64,000 nucleotides of DNA from Desulfatitalea tepidiphila (GCF_001293685.1 NZ_BCAG01000003.1:1488001-1552000), one strand, 5' to 3'; shown: positions 36,225-45,525, counted from the first letter of the stretch. The notes: generated by a model not told the origin, from the sequence alone. Program-made: numbers and translations.

Positions 36225-37674
36225 GCGTTTCGAGGCCTCCAGCATGTCCGATGCCCTGCGCATGGTCAAAAAGGATTTCGGTGAAGAGGCGGTGATCCTG
36301 TCGGCAAAAACCGTAAGCAAATCAAGCCGGATTTTTGGCAAACGTTCTGGAGGAAAAGTGATCGTTACCGCCGCCATTGACGAGGCGTTGCCTGGAACGG
36401 AAGCGAAAAACAGTGAAACGTCGGGTCAGTGGCAACTGCCGGACCTCTCCGATGTGTTACCGGAAGCATCCCCGAAGCCTCTGGAAGCCAACCGCACGAT
36501 TCTCGAACGCTTTACCCCCATCACGCGCACCGGGAAACAGAAACTCGGGCCCAAGCTGGTGCGGTTGATGACCGAATCCAAAAACATAACCGAACCATCG
36601 AAAAAGAGTGTGGACATGACCCTTTATCCATTCCTGTCGGGCCAGGGTCTCGATGAAGAGCTGGCATCGGAACTGGCGGCCTTGACTGAGGAGATGCTGT
36701 CGCCGGAAAGCTCGCAAAGCGAGCAGATCGAGGCGCTTGCCCAGGTGATCGAAACCAGGGCGTGGGTCGCTCCGACCACCCAACTTGGCATCAAAAACCG
36801 TCGCGTCGTCGTTCTGGTCGGCCCGGGCGGCGCAGGCAAAACGGCCACCGCCGCCAAACTTGCCGCCCATGCGATCCTGTCCCTGGAACAGACCGTAGCC
36901 CTTCTCAGTCTCGACAACCAACGGGTCGGCGGCACCGATGAACTGGCCCGTTTTGCCGCCGTCATGGGTCTCGATCTGGAGGTGGCCATGGATCCGGGCG
37001 AGGTGTCGACCGCCATGGAACGCATGGCTCAGGCCCAGCTCATCGTGGTCGATACGCCGGGACTGGTCCCCGATGATACGGCGGGCCGGTCACGGCTCGA
37101 GCAGATGATCGCCGCCCTGCCGGATCCGGAGGTGCATTTGCTGATCAACGCAGGCTGCCAGGAGAGGGTCATTTCCAAAGCCTTCCATTTCTATAAGGCG
37201 CTGGGGATCGACCGGCTGCTGCCGACGCATCTGGATTGGAACGAGCAGATCGGTCCTTTTGTCAACCAATTGTCGCGTTTCACGTTCCCCATGACCTATC
37301 TTGGATCAGGCATCCGGGTTCCTGAAGATCTCCATACAGCCAGCTCCCGGAATCTGGCCATGCGGCTGCTGGGGCTGGTCCCCGAAGAAGCGAAGGTTTC
37401 CGAGCCGGATCCCGAGGTGATGGTGGTGCCGCGGCGAATGGCCCTCGGTGAAGCCGGGCCGAAATATGTGGCCAATCGAAACTCCGACATTTTCCATCAG
37501 ACCGACTGCAAATCGGTCCAACGCATCAGTGAAGCGAATGCTTTGATATTCAAGGATTCAAACGAAGCCCTGGCACAAGGATTCAAACCTTGCCGCATGT
37601 GTTGCAGCGAGCACATCGTTCATAAACCCATCGATCGCCTGGCACGCACCCGCTATGCCGGCAGCAGGAATTGA
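36214..37674 (+). CDS. flhF: FlhF GTPase with C-terminal Ada-like zinc-binding extension
   Basis: 486 residues. The N-terminus MKIKRFEASSMSDALRMVKK is the FlhF B-domain; the SRP-type NG domain follows (GPGGAGKTATAAKLA at ~205, DTPGLVPDD at ~280, THLDWNEQ as the base-recognition loop). FlhF sets flagellum position and number with FlhG. The last ~75 residues are not part of FlhF: YVANRNSDIFHQTDC, then 27 residues, then GFKPCRMCC, giving H428, C432, C460 and C463. This matches small Ada-like metal-binding modules with HxxxC and CxxC. Its role here is unknown; a membrane or redox anchor is speculation. Confidence 0.92.
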   Translation: MKIKRFEASSMSDALRMVKKDFGEEAVILSAKTVSKSSRIFGKRSGGKVIVTAAIDEALPGTEAKNSETSGQWQLPDLSDVLPEASPKPLEANRTILERFTPITRTGKQKLGPKLVRLMTESKNITEPSKKSVDMTLYPFLSGQGLDEELASELAALTEEMLSPESSQSEQIEALAQVIETRAWVAPTTQLGIKNRRVVVLVGPGGAGKTATAAKLAAHAILSLEQTVALLSLDNQRVGGTDELARFAAVMGLDLEVAMDPGEVSTAMERMAQAQLIVVDTPGLVPDDTAGRSRLEQMIAALPDPEVHLLINAGCQERVISKAFHFYKALGIDRLLPTHLDWNEQIGPFVNQLSRFTFPMTYLGSGIRVPEDLHTASSRNLAMRLLGLVPEEAKVSEPDPEVMVVPRRMALGEAGPKYVANRNSDIFHQTDCKSVQRISEANALIFKDSNEALAQGFKPCRMCCSEHIVHKPIDRLARTRYAGSRN

Positions 37675-37678
37675 CGCA

Positions 37679-38560
37679 ATGATAGATAAAGAAACGACAT
37701 CGAAAATCATTCGCCTCAGGGACCGTAAAAACACGACATTCGCTAGAAGCCAGGATGAGCATCGCTTTCCCAAAATCATCTCGATCACCAGCGGCAAAGG
37801 AGGCGTCGGCAAGACCAACATCGTGGCCAATCTAGGCTACACCCTGAGGCGATTCGGCAAGAAAGTTCTCATTCTGGATGCGGATCTGGGGCTTGGCAAT
37901 CTGGATGTGCTGCTCGGCTTGACGCCGCAATACAACCTCTCCCACGTGATACGCGGTGAAAAGCAGGTGTCCGAGGTCGTGGTCACCGGCCCCGGCGGCA
38001 TGCAAATTCTTCCGGCCGCGTCCGGCATCCAGGATCTGACGGCGCTGACCCAGCAGGAACGCTATCTGGTCTTCAGCCAACTGGATGCGTTCATGAAAGA
38101 CTTCGATATCATGCTCATCGATACGGCGGCCGGCATTTCGGCCAATGTGCTCTACTTCAATATCAACTCCGACGAAATTCTTGTCGTTGCGACACCGGAA
38201 CCCACCTCGATTACCGACGCCTATGCCATGATGAAGGTGCTGTCGGTCAAGCACGGCACCGACCGCTTCCACCTGGTGGTCAATGCCGCTGCCAGCATCC
38301 AGGAGGCCGAGGACGTGTTCCGCCAATTGAGTCTGGTGGCGGATCGTTTCCTCAATATTTCAATGGAATATTTCGGATGTATCCTGCTCGATGAGAATGT
38401 GCGCAAAGGGGTCCGCCAACAAAAAGCGGTCACCGAGATGGCGCCCCTGGCCAAGGCGAGTCGCAATTTCATCGATCTGGCCAAGAAAATTATCGCATCA
38501 CCGAACTCGAACCGCACGACGCGGACGCCGGAGTGGCGCTTGACCGAGATGCCGAATTGA
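37679..38560 (+). CDS. flhG: Flagellar number regulator FlhG (MinD-like ATPase)
   Basis: 293 residues from ATG 37679, five bases after flhF, with AGGA upstream. Deviant Walker A SGKGGVGKTNIVANLG, then LDADLGLGNLDVLLGL and IDTAAGIS, and TPEPTSITDAYAMMK. An arginine-rich N-terminus (LRDRKNTTF) may bind FlhF. It limits the number of flagella, stimulating FlhF GTPase and, in polar flagellates, holding back the master regulator (FlrA/FleQ). Confidence 0.94.
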   Translation: MIDKETTSKIIRLRDRKNTTFARSQDEHRFPKIISITSGKGGVGKTNIVANLGYTLRRFGKKVLILDADLGLGNLDVLLGLTPQYNLSHVIRGEKQVSEVVVTGPGGMQILPAASGIQDLTALTQQERYLVFSQLDAFMKDFDIMLIDTAAGISANVLYFNINSDEILVVATPEPTSITDAYAMMKVLSVKHGTDRFHLVVNAAASIQEAEDVFRQLSLVADRFLNISMEYFGCILLDENVRKGVRQQKAVTEMAPLAKASRNFIDLAKKIIASPNSNRTTRTPEWRLTEMPN

Positions 38561-38589
38561 TTCGAATTCAATGCCGATGGGGGAAAACA

Positions 38590-39348
38590 ATGGCTGGACT
38601 GGAATCCCAACTCAAAAATCTGGATAAAGAAGATCACACCCTTCGCAATGAGATCATTGCCGAGTATCTGCCCTACGTGAATCGGATCGTCAATCGCATC
38701 GCGACCCATCTGCCGCCCACGGTCGAGGTCGATGACCTGGTCAATGTCGGCATCATCGGTTTGATACAAGCCATCGAGCGATACGATCCCAATCGCGACA
38801 ACAAGTTCATGACCTATGCGGTTTTCCGGATCAAAGGGGCCGTGTTGAGTGAATTGCGATCCAGGGATTTTCTGGGAAGGACCACCCGCAAGAAAATCCG
38901 CAGCCTGGAGAAAGCCTACATCCGATTGGAACAGAAACTGGGCCGCGAAGTTCAGGATGAAGAGTTGGCCGAAGAAATGGACATGGACCTGGATCAACTC
39001 TACCAGGTCAAACGGATGTCCAGCATCTCTTTCGTCAGTTTCGAAGAGATCGGCGCAGGCTCGAAAAACGAAAAAGAAAACATCATCAGCTACCTGCTCA
39101 ACGATGAAGACAGCGATGCGTTGTCATTGACCACCATCAAGGAGATCAAGGCGACGCTGGCCAATCACATCGAACAACTGCCCGAAAAGGAGCGTCTCGT
39201 CGTTTCCATGTATTACAGCGACGAGATGACGATGAAGGAAATCGGCATGGTCCTGGATATCACAGAATCGCGGGTTTCACAGATCCATTCCCAGGCGGTC
39301 CTGCGTCTGCGCAGCAAGCTGCGCAAGGATGGTTTTCTCGAAGAGTAA
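38590..39348 (+). CDS. fliA: Flagellar sigma factor sigma-28 (FliA)
   Basis: 252 residues from ATG 38590, preceded by GGGGGA; an ATG 57 bases upstream lies within flhG and is less likely. Regions 2 (LPYVNRIVNRIATHLPPTVE, DDLVNVGIIGLIQAIERYD), 3 and 4 (ITESRVSQIHSQAVLRLR) are all intact. It should read the three TAAAGT-N11-GCCGATA-like sites in this window (flagellin, flbT, flgM) and be held by FlgM. Confidence 0.95.
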   Translation: MAGLESQLKNLDKEDHTLRNEIIAEYLPYVNRIVNRIATHLPPTVEVDDLVNVGIIGLIQAIERYDPNRDNKFMTYAVFRIKGAVLSELRSRDFLGRTTRKKIRSLEKAYIRLEQKLGREVQDEELAEEMDMDLDQLYQVKRMSSISFVSFEEIGAGSKNEKENIISYLLNDEDSDALSLTTIKEIKATLANHIEQLPEKERLVVSMYYSDEMTMKEIGMVLDITESRVSQIHSQAVLRLRSKLRKDGFLEE

Positions 39349-39390
39349 GGGGAAGGCTTCGAGCCGACAATTCGAAAAAAGGAGAGATAT

Positions 39391-39930
39391 ATGCTGAGTA
39401 TCACCATACCCGTGTGGCTCTTGTTCGCCGTGGCCGGCCTGCCCACATTGCTCTTGCTTGGCCTGGGCATCCGACTGATGCGCCTTAAACGCCATCGAAA
39501 CAAGCAGCAGGAGAAGCAAGTGCCGGAAGCCCGAATAGGGTTGTCGCCGGAAGGTTTCGATCGACAGATGAACCAGGCGATTCTGCAACAGCAGATCGAT
39601 GCGGTGTTCCATGCGATGTTGACCATTCTCCAAACCGAACAGATCAAATTGAAGGCCCTCGTGCAGCAAGTCCACACCGCCCCCAACACCATTGAAACCA
39701 CCGATGCGCAGACCCAGGTGCTATGTAAAATCGAACCGGAGCAGCGTGCCGAGAATCAACCGCGTTCCCCGGAGCCGCGTCCCAGCGTTGCGGAAATGAT
39801 CAACAATGGGTTGAAGACCGAAGAGATTGGTCGGCGACTGGGCCTGTCGCAAAGCGAGATCGCGCTGGCGATGAAAATTCATGCCGGCCGAAACGGGAAC
39901 GGCACGGAGCGGGTGGGGAGGGTCGCCTAG
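39391..39930 (+). CDS. Membrane-anchored protein with C-terminal HTH-like region (DUF2802-like)
   Basis: 179 residues. An N-terminal membrane segment (ITIPVWLLFAVAGLPTLLLL), a helical middle, and a C-terminal segment VAEMINNGLKTEEIGRRLGL-SQSEIALAMKI that looks like a helix-turn-helix as in DUF2802 proteins. These genes are commonly found between fliA and later flagellar genes in deltaproteobacteria and gammaproteobacteria; no function is established that I can name. It likely shares the fliA transcript. A hairpin at 39951-39969 (CCGGGCAAT / ATTGCCGG) closes the block. Confidence 0.7.
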   Translation: MLSITIPVWLLFAVAGLPTLLLLGLGIRLMRLKRHRNKQQEKQVPEARIGLSPEGFDRQMNQAILQQQIDAVFHAMLTILQTEQIKLKALVQQVHTAPNTIETTDAQTQVLCKIEPEQRAENQPRSPEPRPSVAEMINNGLKTEEIGRRLGLSQSEIALAMKIHAGRNGNGTERVGRVA

Positions 39931-40039
39931 CGGCAAGATATCATCGGCAGCCGGGCAATCATTGCCGGGTAGTTGACGCGGCAGGGCGCTGCCTTTCCCT
40001 AATATTCTGAAATCATAATACATTCAAAATCAATAGAAG

Positions 40040-40055
40040 TGGCACGGCAGTTGCT
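40040..40055 (+). promoter_or_regulatory. Sigma-54 promoter of the flgFGAHIJ operon
   Basis: TGGCACGGCAGTTGCT is a complete match to TGGCACG-N4-TTGCT, 49 bp before flgF. Confidence 0.92.
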
Positions 40056-40088
40056 AAATGTACAGGGGAAAGCAGAGAAAGGACGATC

Positions 40089-40832
40089 ATGAGCGGAGCC
40101 ATCTACCAAGCGGCATCCGGTGCCTTGTTACAGCAAATGCGCATGGATATGCTTTCCAATAACCTGGCCAATGTCAACACCTCGGGCTACAAGGCAGACA
40201 AGCCCATCTTTCGGCTCGAAGCGCCTGACGCTCCAGAAGGCGGTGCGGTCGAAATACCCGGTCGACTCTCTCCATATGCCCCACCCATGGAGGCCCTGAC
40301 GGATTTTGGGCCGGGGCCGATGATACGAACCGAAAATCCCCTGGATATCGCCATCGTGGGAGGCGGTTTTCTGGAGGTGCAGGCTCCGGAAGGCGCGCGT
40401 TTCACGCGCAAAGGCAACCTGACCATCAATGAACGCGGGATTCTAAGCACCTCCGAGGGCTGGCCGGTGATGGGGCAGGGCGGCGAAATCGCCGTCGACG
40501 GCAGTAAAGTCGACATCAGTTCGCATGGCGAAGTGTATGTGGACGGTGAAGCTGTCGATGTGCTTCGAGTGGTGACCTTCGATCAGCCGGAACAGCTGAC
40601 AAAGACGGGCAATACCCTTTTTGCGGCGCCCCAGGGCGTGGCCGGAAATGTCATGGACGAAGACCAAGTCCAGGTCGCCCAGGGTTTTCTGGAAGGATCC
40701 AACGTGGATGCCGTTCGCACTATGACCGAGGTGATCGAGACCATGCGCATCTTTGAGGCCTACCAGCGCATCATCCGCTCCGTGGACGAAACCACGTCGA
40801 AAGCTGTCAACGAAGTCGGTAAAAATGTTTGA
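40089..40832 (+). CDS. flgF: Distal/proximal rod protein FlgF
   Basis: 247 residues. [20 protein letters not shown] near the start and GFLEGSNVDAVRTMTEVIET at the end are the axial-protein motifs; overall length and the ENPLDIAIVGGGFLEVQ segment fit FlgF rather than FlgG. Rod component. First gene behind the best sigma-54 promoter of the window; flgG follows after 36 bases. Confidence 0.93.
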   Translation: MSGAIYQAASGALLQQMRMDMLSNNLANVNTSGYKADKPIFRLEAPDAPEGGAVEIPGRLSPYAPPMEALTDFGPGPMIRTENPLDIAIVGGGFLEVQAPEGARFTRKGNLTINERGILSTSEGWPVMGQGGEIAVDGSKVDISSHGEVYVDGEAVDVLRVVTFDQPEQLTKTGNTLFAAPQGVAGNVMDEDQVQVAQGFLEGSNVDAVRTMTEVIETMRIFEAYQRIIRSVDETTSKAVNEVGKNV

Positions 40833-40868
40833 TTCGGTTTGCAGAGAACTTAACAAGGAGACCCGGCG

Positions 40869-41657
40869 ATGATTCGCAGCCTATGGACGGCCGCTTCAGG
40901 CATGCAGGCCCAATCCACCCATATCGATGTCATTTCCAACAACCTGGCCAATGTGAACTCAACCGGTTTTAAACGCAGCCGGGCCGAGTTTCAGGATCTG
41001 TTGTACGAGACCATGCGGCCTCCCGGTGTGAATGCGGCCGGCGGCAATCAGGTGCCCACCGGCATCCAGATCGGCCACGGTACCCGGACGGCCGCCACGC
41101 ACAAGATTTTTATTCAGGGCGATTTTCAACACACCCAGAATGAACTCGATATCGCCATCGAAGGGCAGGGCTTTTTTCAAATCATCCAACCCAATGGCGA
41201 TGTGGCCTATTCCCGTGCCGGCAACTTCAAGATCGACAGCGATGGCCGAGTCGTCACGTCCGACGGATTTCTCATGGAACCGGAAATCACCATCCCCACC
41301 GATACCCTCGCGGTCTCCATCAGCACCGATGGCACCGTATCGATTCTGCAGCCGGGCGATGGGGCACCCACCGATATCGGTAATATCGAGCTGGCCCGCT
41401 TCGTCAATCCGGCCGGCCTGAAAAGCATCGGCCGCAATCTTTTCGTACAAAGCGATGCCTCCGGCGATCCGATAACCGGCACGCCGGGCGAAGAGGGATA
41501 TGGCACCCTTGCCCAGGGATTCCTGGAAATGTCCAATGTCAGCGTCGTCGACGAGATGGTCAACATGATCACCGCCCAACGGGCCTATGAAATCAACAGC
41601 AAGGCCATTCAAACGTCGGACGAGATGCTGCAGCAAGCCAACAACCTGAAGCGTTAA
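40869..41657 (+). CDS. flgG: Distal rod protein FlgG
   Basis: 262 residues, the family's constant length. It has [40 protein letters not shown] with the FlgG-specific [10 protein letters not shown] insertion, and the C-terminal [20 protein letters not shown]. It builds the distal rod through the P and L rings. Confidence 0.96.
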   Translation: MIRSLWTAASGMQAQSTHIDVISNNLANVNSTGFKRSRAEFQDLLYETMRPPGVNAAGGNQVPTGIQIGHGTRTAATHKIFIQGDFQHTQNELDIAIEGQGFFQIIQPNGDVAYSRAGNFKIDSDGRVVTSDGFLMEPEITIPTDTLAVSISTDGTVSILQPGDGAPTDIGNIELARFVNPAGLKSIGRNLFVQSDASGDPITGTPGEEGYGTLAQGFLEMSNVSVVDEMVNMITAQRAYEINSKAIQTSDEMLQQANNLKR

Positions 41658-41668
41658 CCGACTGAATC

Positions 41669-42664
41669 ATGAATCCGTACACCCGGAAAAAACGGATCGT
41701 TTGGCTCTCGCTGGGGTGGCTCGTTAGCGTGGCGCTGCTTCTGCCCACGCCGGCACCCTGCGACGCCACCGTTCGGATCCACCTGTCCCAGAAGGCCAAG
41801 GTGGACGCCGAAACCATCACCCTCGGAAATGTGGCCGACATTCTTGGCCCGGACCCGCAGCAAACCGATGCCATGGGCGGTATCGAGCTGGGCCGATCGC
41901 CGTTGCCCGGGCAATCCGCATGGGTGCATCCCGGCCAGGTCGCATCGGCGCTTAAACAGCACGGTTGGGCCCAGGATCAGTATGCAATTACCGGTTCCGG
42001 ACCGGTCAAGGTCGTTCGCAGTTACGCCGCCATTTCCCCTGAAAGAATCCGCTCCGCGGTGGTCGAATTCATCGAACGCCATGCGCCCTGGGATGCCGAT
42101 CAGATGAAAATCAGGCCGATTCTCTACAAGCAATCCCATCAGTTGCCGCCGGGCGATGTCGCGTTACAGGTAACGGCACCCAAACATACCGATTGGCTCG
42201 GTGCCGTTCCGTTTAAAGTCAACTTGCTGGTGGATGGGCATTTGGTCCAACGCACCAGTGTCCCGGCCTATATCGAGGTGTGGCAGGATGTGGTTCTGAC
42301 GGCAAAGCCTCTGGGGCGAAACCAGCCGATCACATCCGGAGATATTCAGACCCAGAAAATGAACCTGGCGCGCGTGCCGGCCAAGGCGGTGGTACGATCG
42401 GACCAGGCCATCGGCAAAAGGGCCAATCGATCCATCGCGGTCAACAGCATCCTGCGCACCGACCAGATCGAAGATCCACTGATGGTTCGCAAGGGCGATA
42501 TCGTTCAGGTGTTGGCCGAATCACAAGCACTGCGAATCGCTACCCAGGCCGTGGCCAAAGAAAATGGTGCGCTTGGGGATAATATCCAGGTGATGAATTT
42601 GCAGTCCAAAAAAAATATTTTCGCACAGGTCGTGGATGCCCAGACCGTAAAAGTGGATTTTTAA
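41669..42664 (+). CDS. flgA: P-ring assembly chaperone FlgA
   Basis: 331 residues. A Sec signal peptide (LSLGWLVSVALLLPTPAPCDA) leads into a FlgA N-domain and a C-terminal SAF domain (AKPLGRNQPITSGDIQTQKM ... MVRKGDIVQVLAES, shown in part). It assists FlgI polymerisation around the rod in the periplasm. Longer than the ~220-residue enterobacterial form, as common in deltaproteobacteria. Confidence 0.9.
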   Translation: MNPYTRKKRIVWLSLGWLVSVALLLPTPAPCDATVRIHLSQKAKVDAETITLGNVADILGPDPQQTDAMGGIELGRSPLPGQSAWVHPGQVASALKQHGWAQDQYAITGSGPVKVVRSYAAISPERIRSAVVEFIERHAPWDADQMKIRPILYKQSHQLPPGDVALQVTAPKHTDWLGAVPFKVNLLVDGHLVQRTSVPAYIEVWQDVVLTAKPLGRNQPITSGDIQTQKMNLARVPAKAVVRSDQAIGKRANRSIAVNSILRTDQIEDPLMVRKGDIVQVLAESQALRIATQAVAKENGALGDNIQVMNLQSKKNIFAQVVDAQTVKVDF

Positions 42665-42727
42665 AACCGCTTTGAACAATGACGCGGCATCTTGTGCAAT
42701 CCTTGAAAATATCGAGGAAACCGAAAA

Positions 42728-43471
42728 ATGCAACAACAACGCTTATCGGCTAAAGGAAGCATCCGCATAAAGGGCCTGAGCCTTGCAATCCTGGTGCTCG
42801 CTGCGGCATGGGGCTGTGCCGGCCCCATGCCGCAACGGCCCGACCCCGCAGCGACGGCCGCCCAGGGACTGCCTTCACATCGTACCATGGTGGAACCAGC
42901 AAAGCCCACTGATGGATCTTTGTGGAGCGAAAATGGTGAGTTGGTCGAAATGTTCACCAATCCCAAGGCACGGCGGATCGGTGATATACTGACCGTCAAA
43001 ATCGTAGAATCGTCCAGCGCCACCAACAAAGCCAGCACGACCACCGATCGCTCGTCGGGCATGTCCGCCAAGGTGGATGGCTTTTTCAACCTGGAAAAGG
43101 ACTTTCCCGCTACCCGCTCGTTTTTCAACCCGTTTTCGGGCGTGAACGGCAATATCAGCAGCGACTTCGAGGGAACGGGCGAGACGGAGCGCAGCGGTGC
43201 CTTGAACGCCTTTATGACGGCCATGATTGTGGATGTGATGCCCAATGGCAACATGGTCATCGAGGGCAATCGTGAGGTGCGGGTCAATGCCGAAAACCAG
43301 ATGATCACTCTCACCGGTCTCGTCAGGCCGAGGGACATTTCGGCCGACAACGTCATCTTGTCGACTTACATCGCCGATGCCCGCATCTCATACAGCGGCA
43401 CGGGCGTTCTCAATGACCGTCAAAAACCGGGATGGTTGACGCGCGCTTTGGACAAGGTATGGCCGTTTTAA
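42728..43471 (+). CDS. flgH: L-ring lipoprotein FlgH
   Basis: 247 residues. Lipoprotein signal with lipobox L-A-A-A-W-G-C near residue 30. FlgH motifs: LFTNPKARRIGDILTVKIVE-like segment (NPKARRIGDILTVKIVESS), NGNMVIEGNREVRVN, and SADNVILSTYIADARISYSG. It forms the outer-membrane ring, proof of a Gram-negative envelope. Confidence 0.95.
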   Translation: MQQQRLSAKGSIRIKGLSLAILVLAAAWGCAGPMPQRPDPAATAAQGLPSHRTMVEPAKPTDGSLWSENGELVEMFTNPKARRIGDILTVKIVESSSATNKASTTTDRSSGMSAKVDGFFNLEKDFPATRSFFNPFSGVNGNISSDFEGTGETERSGALNAFMTAMIVDVMPNGNMVIEGNREVRVNAENQMITLTGLVRPRDISADNVILSTYIADARISYSGTGVLNDRQKPGWLTRALDKVWPF

Positions 43472-43474
43472 AGA

Positions 43475-43500
43475 TAGTTTAAAGTTTAAAGTTTTAAGTT
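43475..43500. repeat. A/T-rich heptamer repeat, copy 3
   Basis: TAGTTTAAAGTTTAAAGTTT followed by TAAGTT, in the flgH-flgI spacer. Same family as the copies after flgE and fliQ. Confidence 0.4.
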
Positions 43501-43547
43501 ATGGAAAACCATTTTATTCAATCAGATAAAATTAAAACATTAATGTG

Positions 43548-44684
43548 ATGGACAAACAAATGAACATGGCCGGTTGCGGAAGATACAAAGGTTTGATGGC
43601 GATGATGGTCACGGTGGCACTGTTGACATGGATCGTTTCGCCGGCCGAGGCGGTAAGGATCAAGGATATCGCCAACATCAAAGGGGTACGGACCAATCAA
43701 CTGGTGGGGTATGGATTGGTGGTCGGTCTGGACGGCACGGGAGACGGGAAAAAGGCCACATTCACCATCCAATCCATGGTCAGCATGTTGGAGAAGATGG
43801 GGGTGACGGTCAATACCGATGACATCAAGGTCAAGAATGTGGCGGCGGTGATGGTGACGGCCGAACTACCGCCGTTCGCAAGGGCCGGCGCCCGCATCGA
43901 TGCACTGGTCAGCTCCATCGGCGATGCCCAGAATCTGCAAGGCGGCACCTTGCTGTTGACGCCGCTCAAGGCGGCCAACGGCCAAATTTATGCGGTGGCT
44001 CAAGGGCCGGTCAATACCGGTGGCTTTGCCGCCAGCGGCAACGCGGCCAGTGTTCAAAAAAATTTTCCGACGGTTGGACGACTCATCGACGGCGCCACCG
44101 TGGAACGCGACATCAATGCCGATTTCAATTCTCGCAGTTCCCTGACACTAAGCCTCCAACAACCTGATTTTACAACGGTGACCCGTGTCACCGATGCCAT
44201 TAATGCGCTTTTTCTCGATCCCATCGCCTTGGCATCGGACGCCGGCACCATTCAAGTCCAGGTGCCTGCCGCCTATTCCGGAAATCTCGTGGAACTGGTC
44301 GCCATGATTGAAAAGCTGGATGTCATGCCGGACAACTCTGCCCGGGTGGTGATCAACGAACGCACCGGCACCGTGGTTATGGGAGAGAATGTCCGCATTG
44401 CCACTATTGCCATTGCACACGGCAACCTGAGCATTCTCGTCAAAGAGAACTATGGTGTATCCCAGCCGGCGCCTTTTTCCCAAGGAGAGACCGTGGTGGT
44501 GCCGGACAGTGATCTATCGGTGCAGGAGGGGGAAAACCAGCTCGTTGTGATGCCCGCCGGTACCAGTATCGGTGAAGTGGTCAATGCGCTCAATGCTCTG
44601 GGCGTCTCACCGCGCGACCTCATTGCCATTTTCCAGGCGATAAAGGCGGCCGGCGCTTTGCAGGCCAAACTGGAGGTGATTTGA
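43548..44684 (+). CDS. flgI: P-ring protein FlgI
   Basis: 378 residues from ATG 43548 (a GTG just before and an ATG at 43560 are alternatives). Signal peptide LMAMMVTVALLTWIVSPAEA, then RIKDIANIKGVRTNQLVGYG and GLDGTGDGKKATFT, and at the end LNALGVSPRDLIAIFQAIKA; all are strongly conserved in FlgI. It forms the periplasmic P ring. Its TGA overlaps the flgJ start. Confidence 0.96.
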   Translation: MDKQMNMAGCGRYKGLMAMMVTVALLTWIVSPAEAVRIKDIANIKGVRTNQLVGYGLVVGLDGTGDGKKATFTIQSMVSMLEKMGVTVNTDDIKVKNVAAVMVTAELPPFARAGARIDALVSSIGDAQNLQGGTLLLTPLKAANGQIYAVAQGPVNTGGFAASGNAASVQKNFPTVGRLIDGATVERDINADFNSRSSLTLSLQQPDFTTVTRVTDAINALFLDPIALASDAGTIQVQVPAAYSGNLVELVAMIEKLDVMPDNSARVVINERTGTVVMGENVRIATIAIAHGNLSILVKENYGVSQPAPFSQGETVVVPDSDLSVQEGENQLVVMPAGTSIGEVVNALNALGVSPRDLIAIFQAIKAAGALQAKLEVI

Positions 44685-45031
44685 TGTCCGACGATTTGAT
44701 GTTTGCCATAGGGATGGCCCATTCCCTCAAGGCCAGGCCCACGGCCGCCGGGAGGATGGCACCCCTACCCCCGGATGATCCGGACAAACTGGAGGCGGCT
44801 TGCAAGGATTTCGAATCGCTGTTTATCAACCAGATGATGCAGCAAATGCGTAAAACGGTCCCCCAGGATGGATTGTTCAATGGCGGGCGGGCGGAAAAAA
44901 TTTATACCGAAATGTTGGACAGTGAAATGGCCCAATCCATCTCGAACCGGGGAGGAATGGGATTGGCCGCCATGTTGTACCGGCAGTTGGCCGCCGAGGC
45001 ACTGGATAAAATCGAAGAGGAGCCCAAATAA
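44684..45031 (+). CDS. flgJ: Rod-binding protein FlgJ, single-domain form
   Basis: 115 residues. It holds only the rod-cap domain (ACKDFESLFINQMMQQMRKT, YTEMLDSEMAQSISNRGGMG). The muramidase half found in enterobacterial FlgJ is absent, so a separate peptidoglycan hydrolase must open the wall; none is seen here. The start overlaps flgI as TGATG. Confidence 0.92.
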   Translation: MSDDLMFAIGMAHSLKARPTAAGRMAPLPPDDPDKLEAACKDFESLFINQMMQQMRKTVPQDGLFNGGRAEKIYTEMLDSEMAQSISNRGGMGLAAMLYRQLAAEALDKIEEEPK

Positions 45032-45035
45032 ATAT

Positions 45036-45062
45036 TAAAGTTTAATGCAGGAGAGGCGATAT
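45036..45062 (+). promoter_or_regulatory. Sigma-28 (FliA) promoter of flgM-flgN-flgK-flgL
   Basis: TAAAGTTT, 11 bases, GGCGATAT: 8/8 in the -35 and 6/8 in the -10 with exact spacing. It gives a leader of ~118 bases to flgM. Confidence 0.85.
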
Positions 45063-45187
45063 CGACATCAAGTGGTATTGTTTATGTTGGCGGACAGTCG
45101 ATTTGGATCGACGCGTCAACAGAACCTCATTGCTCCCGCAATGGGAGCGACCTGCAGACAGCGGGCGTAAGGAAAGGGAGGTCCTCG

Positions 45188-45523
45188 ATGAAGATAGATG
45201 GCAATCCAGGCGCAATCGAATACAGTGGCTACCTGAACAAGGTTCGGCAGCAACAACAGGCGTCGGATCAGCAGGTGCAATCCAAGGGCGGCCCGTCCGG
45301 CGGGACCGATACGGTGCATCTGTCCGATCGTGCGCGAGAGATTCAGCAGGCATCGCAGGCGTTAAAGGGCATGCCCGACGTCCAGGAGGCAAAGGTGGCG
45401 CAGACCAGGCTGGACGTGGACAGCGGCACCTATAAGGTCGTGGGCGCCCAGGTGGCCACTGACATGTTGCGCGAAACGTTTGAGAACAATTTGATTTTAC
45501 AAAAAATCAACACACGGGTCTAA
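45188..45523 (+). CDS. flgM: Anti-sigma-28 factor FlgM
   Basis: 111 residues. The FlgM core is DTVHLSDRAREIQQASQAL with V-D-S-G-T-Y-K-V and an end LRETFENNLIL. It binds FliA until the hook is built and FlgM is exported. Driven by a sigma-28 promoter, so FliA and FlgM form a feedback loop. The start has GGGAGG upstream. Confidence 0.92.
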   Translation: MKIDGNPGAIEYSGYLNKVRQQQQASDQQVQSKGGPSGGTDTVHLSDRAREIQQASQALKGMPDVQEAKVAQTRLDVDSGTYKVVGAQVATDMLRETFENNLILQKINTRV

Positions 45524-45525
45524 CA

